64,000 bases of DNA from Hygrocybe punicea (taxonomy: Eukaryota; Basidiomycota; Agaricomycetes; Agaricales; Hygrophoraceae): contig OY744463.1 of NCBI GenBank assembly GCA_963556145.1, positions 2,480,001-2,544,000 of the forward strand. Reading direction: 5' to 3'. The translations under genes and the position numbers were made by a program. The notes beneath the pieces were generated by a model. The model saw only the letters and a program-made list of their open reading frames with translations, had not been told where the DNA came from and made no database searches. The stretch's first letter is position 1, and each line of letters opens with the position of its first letter. Below, piece by piece: positions 44,097 to 55,603 of this stretch.

Positions 44097-46014
44097 ATGT
44101 CTGCGATCAGTTTTGCAAAAGCAGGCGTCAAGGCTTTTAGCCGTGAAAAGCCCCATGTGCGTTTTCGTAACTTGTACAGACTCGGATAAGCAACCTGGTT
44201 AATGATAGCCGATAGTCGTCCATCACCAACTTGGTGGACATTCTAACTTCAAGTGACTATGAACTCGAAGCTTACGATGGGTCCGTTCTCCACCTGAACT
44301 TGCCCAGTGATTTATAACATACCACGACAAAGGATTCCCGAATTGGCTGTTTCTATCAATCTCCAGGTATCCGGGTAAGGAATTCTAATCTACTACTAGG
44401 TGCGGAAGCTGATCAACTTGCAGGCCCACAGAATCTTCCAGAGCGCTCCGAAAGAAACTCAAACACGGGAGTCCGCACCAGCAGTACCGTTCCCTGGTTG
44501 TCTGTGTCTTTCATGTCATCGTCTTTGACACAGCCTCATTCTGTCCTAGATTCTCAAGGCTCTCGTTGAAAATTGTGGCCACAAATTTCAAAGTGCTGTT
44601 ATTCCTTTCACACTTGTCCGTCCTTAGAATCTCAAACGACGTCTTTCTCAGCGACATTCGCCGATGGCCAACTCACTGATGCCCTGAAACATCTTGCATC
44701 TGACGCCTCCACTGACCCCAAGGTTAGGAAGAAGGTTATGGCAGTACTAGCTTCATGGCACGATCAATTCAAGTCAGACCCTTCCATGACCATCGTCGCC
44801 AGGTTGTACAAGGAGTGTCGCGTAGCTGAAGCCAATACATTGGAAACTCTGAATAGGATGGAGATTTTTGATCTTACCGAGATCGAGAACAAGAAGAAAG
44901 AGAAGGAGGCGGCAAAACAGGCAAAGAAGGAAAAGGAGAAAGCCAAGCGAGAAGAAGAAAAGAAGAAAAGAAGGGCTCAGGAAACCCAAATCAGAGGGGC
45001 ACCTTTCATTTTTGAAAAAGTGAGCATAGACATGGTAATTGACTGTCTTTACGCCATTCCCTTGCTCACTGTCAGGTACCGAGTGCAGGAGAAACCTCAA
45101 GTCTTGAATGCCGTTGCGAATGCTTCACAAGCCACCAACAACTTGGTCAACGCCATCAAAGTATAAATGTTTATTATCTATACGAGTGTGTCATACTAAC
45201 CCGCCTTCATCTCAGCTCGTAAACTTAGAAAAAGATACCCTCCAAGCCAATGAACGCGTCCAAGAGTGTGTAACAAACGCTAGACAAGCTCGTAAAGCCG
45301 TTGTAAGGTATATTCAGGTGGGCATTCGTCCTTCCTCTTGTCCTCCTTCAGATATTGACTCCCTTAATGCATCTCTGAAACCCCACTCAACAACTCGGAT
45401 GAACTTTTTTGCCGACTAGCTCGTCGAGAATGAAGAAATAATTGGCACTCTTATTGAAGCTAACGATCGGATCGTCGTAGCTCTGGAGATTTATGGCCAA
45501 CTGACAAAACCCCAACCTCCGCCGACCGACGCTTCAAACGCGGAACAAGAAGTGACAAACACAGACGAGGACAACATTTCGGGAGTTGTGAATCGTGAAC
45601 CCGAGCCTATTGGTGCGAACAAAGCACGCGTGCATCCCGATTTAGAGGATTTAGAAGCTTTGAGTTTCGGGCCGTTGGGGAATGAACAGCAGTAGGCGGA
45701 GCCGTTCTGATGCCGTCTCCTGCATGATTGATTTAATTTCTGCCAGAAACCTCCCGCCACCGCTTCGGCCTTCCGTACCGCGTCGCAGTTCCTCTGACGC
45801 TGAGTCCGATACATGGAAACACGGTTCCCTTTCCGACTTCAGTGATTATGATTCGTCGGACGAGGAGACGCATAATGCTGCAGGGCCGTCACAACGGCGG
45901 AAGGTGGTGAAGAAACGCCATGTGGATGTCTCAGACGACCCTGACGACGTTGATGTACATCACACGACCAAGGATGAAGTGCTGGATGATCCATTTTCGG
46001 ACCCCTTTGCATGA
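44097..46014 (+). CDS. LSB5: LSB5-like VHS-GAT adaptor
   Basis: Endocytosis and actin-linked adaptor (yeast Lsb5 binds Las17, Arf3 and ubiquitin). Exon 1 MSAISFAKAGVKAFSREKPH from ATG 44097 splices to SSITNLVDILTSSDYELEAYDG|IPELAVSINLQVSGPTESSRALRKKLKHG, which with ILKALVENCGHKFQ and TFADGQLTDALKHLA forms the VHS domain. A highly charged K/E linker (about residues 205-235) leads to a GAT domain (KPQVLNAVANASQATNNLVNAIKLVNLEKDTL...). The TAG after GNEQQ lies inside an intron (donor GTAGGC at about 45694), after which an acidic tail with DDPFSDPFA, an NPF/DPF-like motif, ends the protein. At least seven introns. Confidence 0.85.
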
Positions 46015-46492
46015 GAAAATGTGTCGGTATATATCTACCTTGGTATATTATTTATATTTGGGGCGGTTGTTCGCTGGCACTGCGTAATCTAATATCGATG
46101 CAGCACTTTCAAGTTCTTCGTGGTCATAGCCGTGCTGCAAGGGGTGGCTCAGACGGGAGGTAAGGGGATTAGCAGCAAAGAGAACAAATTAGTTGCGAAA
46201 ACGAAAGGGGCTGAATTGATGCAGGTCTACGGTAGTGTACATGGTTAACTCGAAGTCGACGTCAACACAATTGAGTAGAACAGAAAACACAGGATCGACA
46301 AGTTCAATTCCCAAGATTAGGCCATAGTCTAACAAAGCACCACTACAAACACCCAAATTACACAGATTCAGAACGGGACGCGGCAAGGTAAAGTGTAAAG
46401 TAAAGAAAAGTCACAAACCACACGTGGTGAGCACATTCAAACTCTGCAATAAACGATTAGCAGCCGATAAGAATAAAATTCCTTGCGTCATT
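46015..46492. other. Convergent 3' spacer, nothing recognised
   Basis: A 478-bp gap between convergent LSB5 and the FAR1-like gene, presumably 3' UTRs and terminators. No gene is seen. Confidence 0.5.
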
Positions 46493-47813
46493 TCAAGAGT
46501 CTTCTTCACCCAGCCCCGAAGAGGTAACACCGTTCACTACCCTTTCAAGGCCAACTTGGACCCCATTTTGAGTATGCGGTCCCCGGCTACCTTGAGCCAT
46601 GCCATGTTGCACCATGCTACCTCCACTGACGCCTGAATGCCCAGGGGTTGGCGGAGGTGCACTTACCCCGACTGGGCTCTCCAAGTACAATCGGATCAAG
46701 ACGCTCTCCAGCGCTGCAACGCTCGGGCCTGGATACTCGAATCCACGTGCATGGTCGCGGACGGAGTGAAAGAGCACAGTCATGCGTTCCCAACGGTCTT
46801 GCGCGATAGATAAGTTGGTGGTATGATCTGCAGGAGGGACAGGAGCGGGGTACGCGTGTGGATGAGAATGTTGAGGTGGGTAGGGTTGGTGGGAGTATGG
46901 ATTAGGGGGTGGTTGAGGCTGGGCATATGCGTTGGGAAGAGGCGCAAGCATGGATACGGAAGATGGAAATTCCTGGCTTTGTGGATGCATCGTTGAAGTG
47001 CTCGCAATCGCATTAACGACGGTACCTGAAGGTGAAGAGGATGTTGACCCATTTGCGTTGGCAGCATCACTGGTCGATTTCAGATTTTTCTTGGCCTGGT
47101 CTTTCCCTTGTTGGACAGCTGCTTTGCGCCCTCGTCGTGTGAAGGGAAGATTTGCCAACCCAATTTCATGGGAATGTTGTGAGATATCTAGACCAACAGG
47201 TATTTGCAAAGACGCTGGACGATAACGCGCGAAGACAGCTCACAGCATGCACGAACTTCATCTGTATCAAAGTATGTCTTGTAGCTGATGGATGCTGTAC
47301 AGCCCTGTCCTTCAAGCTACCTTATCCATAATTTAACAAGGCATCCTGCGGGGGCGCGGGTTCACGCACCTTGCGACTTGGGACTTTCCGCACCCTCTCT
47401 GGATGTTTCTTGACGTATTTTTTCCGCCCACTCCGTGAGTGACGTGCGCAAACCAGCTTGGTGTGGTCCTTGAAGCGGGGTGGGACGGCCTTGCTACCGT
47501 GAGTGTCGCCCTTTACAAACTCGACGATCTTTGACTCTTCTTCGAGTGTCCGCCATTCGTGAAATGCCTCGAGATTGGAGAAGATGAGGGTGTAACCGTC
47601 GTCGGAGTCGCCCGAACCATAGGGAAGTTTTGAAGACGATGATTGGCCCTGTGTATCGTGATTATTTTGGAGTTGCGCAGCAAATTGTGCGGCTGTGTGG
47701 TTTTGGGTGCCATTGTTGGACGGTGGCTGGTGCTGGGCCTGGTGTTGGATGAGATGAGGAGGTAAAGGCTGACCCATGGCCAACTCTCCGAGTCTGAAAT
47801 GCTGGAAACTCAT
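46493..47813 (-). CDS. FAR1-like zinc-finger DNA-binding protein
   Basis: Start MSFQHFRLGELAMGQ at ATG 47813. The N-terminus is Q/H/P-rich. Residues about 65-190 form a FAR1/WRKY-GCM1-like domain: FHEWRTLEEESKIVEFV, TKLVCARHSRSGRKKYVKKHP, then, after an intron from RKVPSRK, GCTASISYKTYFDTDEVRACYISQHSHEIG. The ordered Cys (VCARH), Cys (GCTAS) and C-terminal HSH fit this WRKY-related zinc fold, a fold shared with Mutator-type transposases. A basic RRGRKAAVQQGK follows, then a long P/S/H-rich tail. A transcription-factor role is likely, but targets are unknown. Confidence 0.7.
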
Positions 47814-47985
47814 TGTCCCTGGCTGGACCAGAGGTCGACACAGAGCCGATGGACGGTATCAGTAAATATGGAGCCAAAACTTTTGCGATGAACTGCGATG
47901 TTTCTTTTGAGATGATTTCGATAAACAACCAGATATTCGTGACGTGACGGAGACTGCGCAAACAATTTCTTGTCACGTCACGCCA

Positions 47986-49220
47986 ATGTCTTCCCTGCGC
48001 AACTCCTTGCACAGGCGAAATCACAAAGAGCGTTCCCAGCTCGCCCATCGCGCCCGCTTTGGCTTCCTCGAAAAGCACAAAGACTATGTGCTGCGCGCTC
48101 GAGACTACCACTCGAAACAGGACCGCATAACGCGTTTGCGACAGAAAGCCGCCGAGAGAAATAAAGATGAGTTCTATTTCTCAATGGCAAAGGAAAGAAC
48201 ACAGGTGTGTTTTATGGGCCTTGTGGACAAAGTTTTTCTTTTCTTTTTCTGCCCCTTGTAGGACGGTGTGCATGTGAAGGAGCGAGGCAATGTCGCACTC
48301 CCTGTGGACATCGTAAAAGTACTCAAGTCTCAAGATGAAAACTATGTGCGCACCGTAAGAGCTGCGGGGCTCAAGGTGCGGCCTCCGATGCAGTGGGTTC
48401 CAAGAATGTACTAATTTGATTTTCCAGAAAATAGACAAGATCAAAAATCATCTGACGGCGCTGGCAGACCTCGTCAAGCCCGGCTCCTTAGACAGGGATG
48501 GCGACGATAGCGTATGTCAATTAGATGTGGAAGAGGTGGAGATATTACATCAAGCTGGTATTTTTTCTGGGCCCGCAAGACGGAAGGACAAGGGTCGGAG
48601 ACCAACACCAAATCACATCGTTTTTGTGGAGAATGACGACCAAGGTACGTCCTGCAACAAACACGAGTGTCTAACGGATGTTTAACGTATCACATTACAC
48701 AGCAAAACGGTATAACACACAGAAGAAAACTCCGTCTGATGACCACGACCGCAGGACACGTGTGGATGTCGGGGAGATCGTGGACCTGGGCTGGAAGGTA
48801 CCCGACGACAAGAAGACAAAGAAGCGGAGAGCAAGTTCCGGATCTGAAACGAATGGTGTGGCGGAGTATCCGCCCGAGATAGCAACCGTGAGCGCAACCT
48901 TTAGAAACCACCAACTGCGTCATCTAACTCAAGCCTACCATCCTCTACAGCAGCACCGAAAGCAGTTGCTCAAGGAGCTCTCCGCGCGGTTGGCGCGAGA
49001 TAAGCAACTGCGGTATGCAGAGCGAGAATTGGAGATGCAAAGGCTCTTAATGGGCCGCGGGGCTCGCCGGAAGCTGAGAGGTGTAGAAAAGGTCGAGGGC
49101 GAAGGAGATGAAGGAGATGATGCGGATGATGACACGAAGAGAAGAAAACAGTCGACGGCCGTAAATGAACAAACTTATAAACCCCGAGTATATAAATGGC
49201 TTTTGGAGCGGAAGAGATAA
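47986..49220 (+). CDS. UTP11: Utp11, U3 snoRNP / SSU processome protein
   Basis: Nucleolar factor for 18S pre-rRNA processing. Starts [19 protein letters not shown] at ATG 47986. Exon 1 carries the invariant [18 protein letters not shown] and [13 protein letters not shown]; after an intron come [18 protein letters not shown] and [10 protein letters not shown]. Later exons have [16 protein letters not shown], the basic middle and the C-terminal [14 protein letters not shown]. The final W-x-x-x-R-K-R is a conserved end. About 280 residues. Its stop codon is 17 bp from the stop of the convergent light-chain gene. Confidence 0.94.
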
Positions 49221-49237
49221 ATGTAGCCCAAACGGAC

Positions 49238-49933
49238 TTATTCCTCGTCTACTCTGAGAACCTTGACCCATTCTCGGTAGTTAAAATTACCTTGTCGGTC
49301 AGTAAACGGGCCCCTCAGGAACCTCTCAATCTATTAAACTCGTCAGTCCGGTGCACCCCACAACAATGACCACGACTTACCTCCCGTGCATCCATCCGCT
49401 CACCAACTTCGCCTAACCACTTCCGCATCTCTTCAACCTTGACAACCCCAGTGTCCCCCTCGTCAAAACTAGAAAACGCTTCGACAAGCTCAGCCTCCGT
49501 GTCAAACTCGAACAGCCGCTCGCTCATCATCGTCAGGAACATGGTGAAGTTGATCCCCCGATCCCCCAAACCTATCGTACTCGTACTCACATCCTCAGCC
49601 ACCGCTGACTTGCGGTGCTCCCCGGGCCTCGCACTCAACAAATCCTTCATCATCTCCCTCGACGGCACAATACCTGCGAGCGAGCTTAGCACACACCACA
49701 AAAATTAACCTCTTGCACTCACCCAGACTCGAGAATATTTCTTTCAGGTCCTGCTCGTTCACCCACCCGTCCTTGTCGTGGTCGATTAATTGAAACGCTT
49801 CTTTGAACTGCTGGATCTGAGGTGCCTGAAATAGAGAAAACACTCCAGACGGCTCCCGTCGAGCATTCGACCTCTGCCTCCTTGGCTTCGTGGGTGTCAC
49901 ATTGGGAGAAAGGTGGTCAGGGTAGCCAGACAT
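49238..49933 (-). CDS. Myosin regulatory light chain, EF-hand protein
   Basis: Light chain of type II myosin in the cytokinetic ring (Rlc1-like). The start MSGYPDHLSPNVTPTKPRR at ATG 49933 was chosen over an upstream in-frame codon because it begins the family-type S/T-P rich, phosphorylatable basic N-terminus. EF-hand 1: QIQQFKEAFQLIDHDKDGWV with a complete Ca-binding loop (D, D, D, G, N). EF-hands 2-4 are degenerate (NFTMFLTMMSERL; FSSFDEGDTGVVKVEEM). The end, after two introns, reads NFNYREWVKVLRVDEE. About 185 residues. Confidence 0.85.
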
Positions 49934-50035
49934 TGCCAGTGGTTGATGGTGACGAGACGTCACGCAGCATGTCACACTTCACGCGAATAAAATAATAAGT
50001 ATTGGGCAAAACAACCTTACAACCTTGAATTGTGA

Positions 50036-51046
50036 TTACTGCTTTCTCTTCGAAAAGCGCATCCACATGAGTGATAAAACCCATGATCTGGGCAGCCATC
50101 TGAAAATATAAAATAATAGTCTGTATCCTCCCAAAGACATATAAGATGGTGGCCTCCGGCTGAGCGTCTTCCGCACGACCTGTTCGGCAAACACGTCCGT
50201 CCGCATGGAGTATTTCGACTGGCTTGCGTTCATCCGTTCAATAATTGTCTCCAGGTACGCCTCGTACAGTGATCCCGCAGGCAGTCCCCTGAATATCGCT
50301 GCATGATTCTTCGAGATGTTCGACGTTACCGCACCTGGGGCGACGAGCATCACATCAACGTTGAACGGCTTGCACTCCATCGCGAGCACTTCGGTCAGCG
50401 TATGCATTGCAGCCTTTGATGCTGAATACAGTCCATTCCATGGCGTTGGGCTGCAATCACTACGTCAGCCAAGCCACGCCAAGCCACGCCACGCCAAGGA
50501 AAATCTCGGTGACTCACACTTGTGCAACCACAGAGCCGATATTCACGATCAAACCACTTTGACGCTTGGCCATGGCGGGAAGAACAGCCTTCGCCAAGCG
50601 AAGAACTGAAAATGTATTCGTATCAAACGTTCTTTGGACTTGCTCCAGCGGAAGATCAACTAGCGGGCCTATCACATCGTTAGGTAGAAGCCAGTCGCAG
50701 TCATACATCCGGCCCACCTGTACAGAGGATCCCAGCATTATTCACCACCACATCGATCCTTCCCTCGGTTTCCAGTACATGTTCGACCACATGCTGCACG
50801 TTGTCGTCGCTTGTGACGTCCAGAGCCAGCTTTTCAATGGTAGGATCCGATAGCCCTGCCATACTTTCCACGTTCCGGGAAGTGGCGTAGACCTTGCATC
50901 CATGCAAGGCGAACTGCTCGCATCTGAAAGGACGAGTACTATGAGTAAATGTGATATCCGGTGTGCAAAGTCACTGAGGCTACTTGCAACGAAGATCCAA
51001 TCCCGCCGGAGGAACACCCAGTGACGATGACAACCTTGCGCGCCAT
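50036..51046 (-). CDS. Short-chain dehydrogenase/reductase, Ayr1-like
   Basis: NADPH-dependent reductase similar to 1-acyl-dihydroxyacetone-phosphate reductase Ayr1, expected at ER or lipid-droplet membranes. Start MARKVVIVTGCSSGGIGSS at ATG 51046. Landmarks: the TGCSSGGIG dinucleotide loop, LDVTSDD, NNAGI, VNIGSVV (catalytic Ser) and YSASKAAMH (catalytic Tyr-Lys). The C-terminal hydrophobic stretch LLFYIFRWLPRSWVL could be a membrane anchor. Intron 1 (50924-50987) uses a GC donor: only GCAAGT gives the correct SSL|CEQFALHGCKV join. Two further introns split it after CTG and after VAQV. About 285 residues. Confidence 0.88.
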
Positions 51047-51448
51047 TGTCGTCGTTGAAAGTTAAAAATACTTACATAACCTTGATCCCTTCAAGTCGGA
51101 CTGCGAAATTCAAATGCCGACAATAATTATCTTCGCCACAGCAAGCGCTTACATGACATGTCATTGCCACCTCATCCTGGTTTCTCCGTCTCCGTCGGAC
51201 TGGCGGCATCCGTGATCAATGGATACCGGCCAACATTTGAAGGTGCGAATTAATACGAAGAAAACGAATGGCAGTAGTAACATCCATTCCAGGCATCCGA
51301 ATCACGTGACTAAATTTGATGGTGAAACATAGTGCCTTGCACTGCCCCACGGGCAATGGACAGGATTACAAATGTCTTTTTTCTACATATCACCGTTTTC
51401 TTGCTGCTTTGCTGTGCTGAAATTCACGTTTGACGCTGTTACCCCGTA
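51047..51448. other. Divergent promoter spacer
   Basis: A 402-bp region between the divergent SDR and PLC-X genes. It contains a CACGTGAC near 51303. No gene is seen. Confidence 0.5.
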
Positions 51449-53036
51449 ATGCTTCTCTCGCCGACCTCAAACTTCGTCTCCCACGTCCTGCTTTCTCTCG
51501 TTCTCTCTTTCGCTATCCAAACTGTCTCCGCACTCGTTTGCAATGGTCATCCTGAGGTGACACCTCCTTATTTATTTTATTTGCTCTTTGCTGACCGGTA
51601 CCGGCTAGTTTTGTGACCGAAGTTATGGCAACGTCACCTTCGTCGGGGCCCACAACTCTTATGCGGTTGGAACAGACAACCGTTAGTCTGCATCCTCTGT
51701 GAAAAGTCTTAACCAATCATCTCCTTTGATAGTTGCTATAAACCAGGACCAGGACGGTGCGCAATGTTATGATTCATTCATCTCTCTCTCTCCCGACGCG
51801 AACAAATTTCAGTCACACAGCAGCTGAACGATGGGATTCGAATGCTGCAGATGCAGGCGCACAACCAAGGTGGCGTCATCCAGCTCTGTCACACAAGCTG
51901 TGTAAGTCACAGTTCACTCCCCTCTGGCTCGCATTTGTTTACCATCAGTGTCGTAGACTCTCTACAACGGGGGCACCTTGGCAGATTACCTCACCAAAGG
52001 TTGAATAATCAGACATTGTGTTCCCAATGACCATCGCTGACTTCTCACCGTTAGTCAAAACGTGGATGAACGCGAACCCGAACGATGGTAACCCTTTCTC
52101 CTACATGATGATTCAAATTAATGGCCTGTGTATACAGTTGTGTCGCTGCTTATTGTGAACTCCGATCACTTCCCACCGGATACCTTTGATAACGTTTTTA
52201 AAACCGCTGGTCTTGACACACTTTCATATGCACCACCATCTGCAAGCATACCAGCCACTGGGTGGCCAACTCTCAGTGATATGATCAACCAGAACCATCG
52301 TCTGGTTACATTTCTCGATAGCGGCGCAGAATTCACTGCCGTTCCCTATCTCATCGATGGTGTGCCTCTCCATCCAGTTCCGCCTGACTTCTTCTGACTT
52401 GTTCTCGGGCTCAAAAGAGTTTACGAACATTTGGGAAACTGCATTTGACGTGACCGATACTACGTTTGATTGCACTGTCAACCGGACGAAGGGCTCCCCG
52501 GCGACGCAGATGTACCTCATAAACCACTTTCTCGACCAAATTATTCTCGGACAACCAGCTCCCGATGTCGAGCATGCAAACGTGACCAATTCTGCAAGGT
52601 TCGTTTCCACATTACTTTCTATCGGCTTGATGTCTGAATTCGATATTCGTCAATGTAGCGGAGTCGGCTCACTGCAGGCGCAGGTGGACAACTGTGTTGC
52701 CGCATATGCCGTCAATCCCAACTTCATGTTGGTCGATGTGAGTGTCGAGCGTTGAAGTGCTTGCGCCAATTGGCGGTCCGTATTTGCTAAACAACTTTGG
52801 CGCAGTTCTACGAGTTTGGCGGCGGTTCCGTCTTCCAAGTCGCCGCGACACTCAACGGCGTAACGTACAACCCTCAAACGCCCATCGCGTCGCCTGTAGA
52901 GACGGGCTCGGGCACAGTGGTGACGAGCGTGCCTCTTAGTGCCGCATCAACGTTGTCGTCTTCGCTTGGAGGTGGACATTGGGTCGCTGCTCTATCGATT
53001 ATCGCCAGCATGATGCTTATGTCAAGAGTTGCATGA
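51449..53036 (+). CDS. Secreted, probably GPI-anchored PLC-X-like phosphodiesterase
   Basis: PI-PLC X-type fold of the fungal extracellular branch. ATG 51449 opens a hydrophobic signal peptide (VLLSLVLSFAIQTVSA). After several introns: CDRSYGNVTFVGAHNSYAVG (first catalytic His), INQDQDVTQQLNDGIRMLQMQAH (second active-site region), LCHTSC, GGTLADYLTKVKTWMNANPNDVVSLLIVN, then MINQNHRLVTFLD and DNCVAAYAVNPNFMLVDFYEFG. The C-terminus ends in an S/T-rich stretch and the hydrophobic WVAALSIIASMMLMSRVA, typical of GPI-anchor addition. Paired cysteines fit secretion. The Arg/Glu Ca-site residues of true PI-PLC are not obvious, so the substrate is open. Confidence 0.82.
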
Positions 53037-53154
53037 TTCCGAGTATGTACGTTGGTGTGGACCTCGGGCTTGTAAAATGACTGTAGAAGATTATATCCAA
53101 TATTATTTCTGTGTTAGCGCTACCGGTCAACTACATAAAAATATTACGTAAATA

Positions 53155-53212
53155 CTTGGCATGCCAAGAAAATGCCAAGAAAGAAAAGGTATAAGAGTGC
53201 CAAGACCTTGGC
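53155..53212. promoter_or_regulatory. Cluster of five PacC/Rim101 sites (GCCAAG) before pacC
   Basis: GCCAAG lies at 53163-53168, 53174-53179 and 53199-53204, and its complement CTTGGC at 53155-53160 and 53207-53212. The first two form the palindrome CTTGGCATGCCAAG. All lie 13-70 bp upstream of the start codon of the PacC/Rim101 gene, and a TATAAGAG box sits within the cluster (53190-53197). GCCARG is the established PacC binding core. By chance a given 6-mer on either strand is expected about once per 2 kb, so five in 58 bp is a strong sign of autoregulation. Confidence 0.8.
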
Positions 53213-53224
53213 TTTGCAAACGTT

Positions 53225-55603
53225 ATGGCTTCTTCAAGTACTTCCGTCTCGTCCCCTGCTGCAGCCACCGACCATACCCATTCACCTCCACCTCAAGAGT
53301 CTAGCCATCCTTGTCTATGGATTGGCTGCTCAACGTCCTGTCCAGGCCCAGAATCTCTCTACAACCATCTCTGCAACGACCACATCGGCAGAAAGAGCAC
53401 CAACAACCTTTGTCTCACCTGTAAGTGGAAAGACTGCGGCATATCCTGTGCAAAGCGTGATCATATCACAAGTCATCTCAGAGGTTTACCCCCAGCTCTT
53501 TCTCTCTAAACCACAATACTCACTCTTATCTCCTAGTCCACACTCCTCTGAAACCCCATGTCTGCGAGGTACATTCTTCGTCAAGTCGACGCTATCAAGG
53601 CCTTAACATCTTCGCTCTTCAGATTTGCTACAAGTCTTTCAAACGTCCACAGGATCTCAAGAAACACGAAAAGATTCATACCGAGGAACATCATGTCCAA
53701 CACAAGCACTCAAAAGCAATCACCGTTGCAGACCCCTCGTACCTCTCCAGAGTATCCGCTTCAAATATTAACAAACAACCCACCCCCGCAAAATCCTTTC
53801 CCACCCGTTCAAATTCTCACTCTTCCTCAATCTCTGACGGTGATTTCTTCTCTTTTTCTCTTCCATTCGGTCTCATCGAACCCCGTTTCCAGATTTTGGA
53901 AACCCTTCTCCAAAACCATCAAATCCGCCAAACTCGTCTCCCAATGATTCGTTTCCACTCCCCTTATGGGAGACCCTTCGCACAGAAGATCACGCATCCA
54001 TTTCAGTCGGTTCAAAGAGGTCCCATGACTACAGTGTAGGTGATTTCTGCTACGATATGAAAAAACGCAGAGTGAATCCCTCTTACGATCACCGTATGTC
54101 GCTTTCACATTCTCTGCTCTTGTCCTTGTCTAAGTTCCCCCTCACACAGACATGGCTGAACGCCTCAATGACATCGCCTACGCGTCCGGCTCTTTCAATC
54201 ATCAGGCCATCGACCTCGGTAGAAACTTCAATCCCCGCTCAGTCTCCTTTGATATACGCACCCCGGAGGAATTAGCTGCCGTAAATGAATTCTTACTCAC
54301 CCTTGGACGCGACGTTTCCACAGTCGCCCATCTCCGTCAACCCCACCAGGAACAATATCAATCCCTCCATCTGTTTGCCCCCGACTCCTGCTTTGACCCA
54401 ATCGTTCTAGGCCAACTCGGACTCGCCGAAATGCCTGGTATCTCCAACTACCAAGATAACCTTTCGTACGCAACCCCTTCTACTCTTCCCGACCTCTACC
54501 ATTCACCCTCCTCGGCAACCCCCCCAAGCCATCTATCCTCCTACCCCACTTCCCACAATTCCATGTATCCTTCAATTTACCCCACCGTCAATGAACATCC
54601 CGTCACCCCACATGAATACATACGTTCCCATCGTCACACCTCCTCCATGCCGCGGTACCATAACTCCCCGCCTCCGCTCGAAAAGGGCTCCCCACTCTCC
54701 CGCTCCGCACACTCCTCTCCAGCTACGACACCCCCACATACCTCCGTTGCTGACCTCGCCTCCTCTGCAACCACACACTCCACTACATTCAACTACATTC
54801 GCCCGCGCGGTAACGCACCTGTCCCGCAGCTTGCACCCGTCGACTACCTTGGCAAGTCCCACCGCACTATCGTCTCCCTCAAAGCAGCGCCCCGCCTAGA
54901 TGCTGCGGACTCCAAGCTCCCCCCGCTCCTCCACTGCGACCGCGATGTCTCTTCAAAGCCGGCCCCGTTGTACTCCTCCCATGCAGGTGCGCTTGACGAT
55001 ATTCCCTGCAAACTCCCACCGCTACACCATATGTACCGCTCCATCTCGCCGTCTACACGCGAGTCTACACCGAGCTCCGCGCCTCCGTCGCCCGACACAC
55101 ACACGCGTGTCCTACCCAGCCTTCGATCCATGTCCATCGCCCCGCCACTGCGTCCGCCGTCATCAGACGAGCCGGATGACGGCGAACACCGGGCAGCGCA
55201 CCACCAACCACCGAGCTCTCCTGCGTCTTCGCCCAACACGCAGACCCGTGTCCTGCCGAGCCTCCGCTCCATGTCTATCGCCCCGCCTTCGGATGACCGC
55301 GACCAACGTGACACCCTCGACATCGACAGGATCGAGTTGGAGCATCATCATCACCATCATCATCATCACCATCATCATCACCGGAACATGGACATGGACA
55401 GGAACAAGGACCAAACACGTGGAATTATGGCTCTAGAGGAGCGGAGGAAGCATGCGAGGCTCATCAGGAATTTACTCGTGTCAATCAACGCGGACTATAA
55501 GAAGCGCTTCGGGATTCCCGTCGAAGCTAACCTGTCAGCGTTCGCGGTTGTCGCGACATGTTCACACCGGATAGCCACAAGTGAGTGTCGGACCTCACGC
55601 TAG
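53225..55603 (+). CDS. pacC: pH-response transcription factor PacC/Rim101
   Basis: C2H2 factor that controls alkaline-pH responses after proteolytic activation. Start at ATG 53225. Three consecutive fingers: [47 protein letters not shown] (ending across an intron) and, after a second intron, [21 protein letters not shown], followed by the conserved [16 protein letters not shown]. The remaining part is S/P/H-rich with regularly repeated [14 protein letters not shown] blocks (two copies near 55110 and 55245) and a histidine run (55343-55381). About 700 residues. The C-terminal [29 protein letters not shown] is helical and may be an interaction segment. Its promoter carries five PacC sites. Confidence 0.92.
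55343..55381 (+). repeat. CAT/CAC trinucleotide run encoding about 13 histidines
   Basis: An interrupted CAT/CAC repeat inside pacC. It lies in the low-complexity C-terminal region and is likely to vary in length between strains. It may bind metal ions, but that is inference. Confidence 0.85.

Noticed and set aside
43700..44131. 143-codon minus ORF overlapping the ends of SerRS and LSB5
   Set aside because: Antisense to two well-supported coding regions.
45694..45699. TAG stop after GNEQQ in LSB5 as the end of the gene
   Set aside because: A good donor (CA|GTAGGC) and acceptor (TGCCAG) remove it and continue in frame into an acidic DPF-containing tail.
54844..55323. 159-codon minus ORF with repeated [14 protein letters not shown]
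   Set aside because: Antisense of the repeated [10 protein letters not shown] blocks of PacC.
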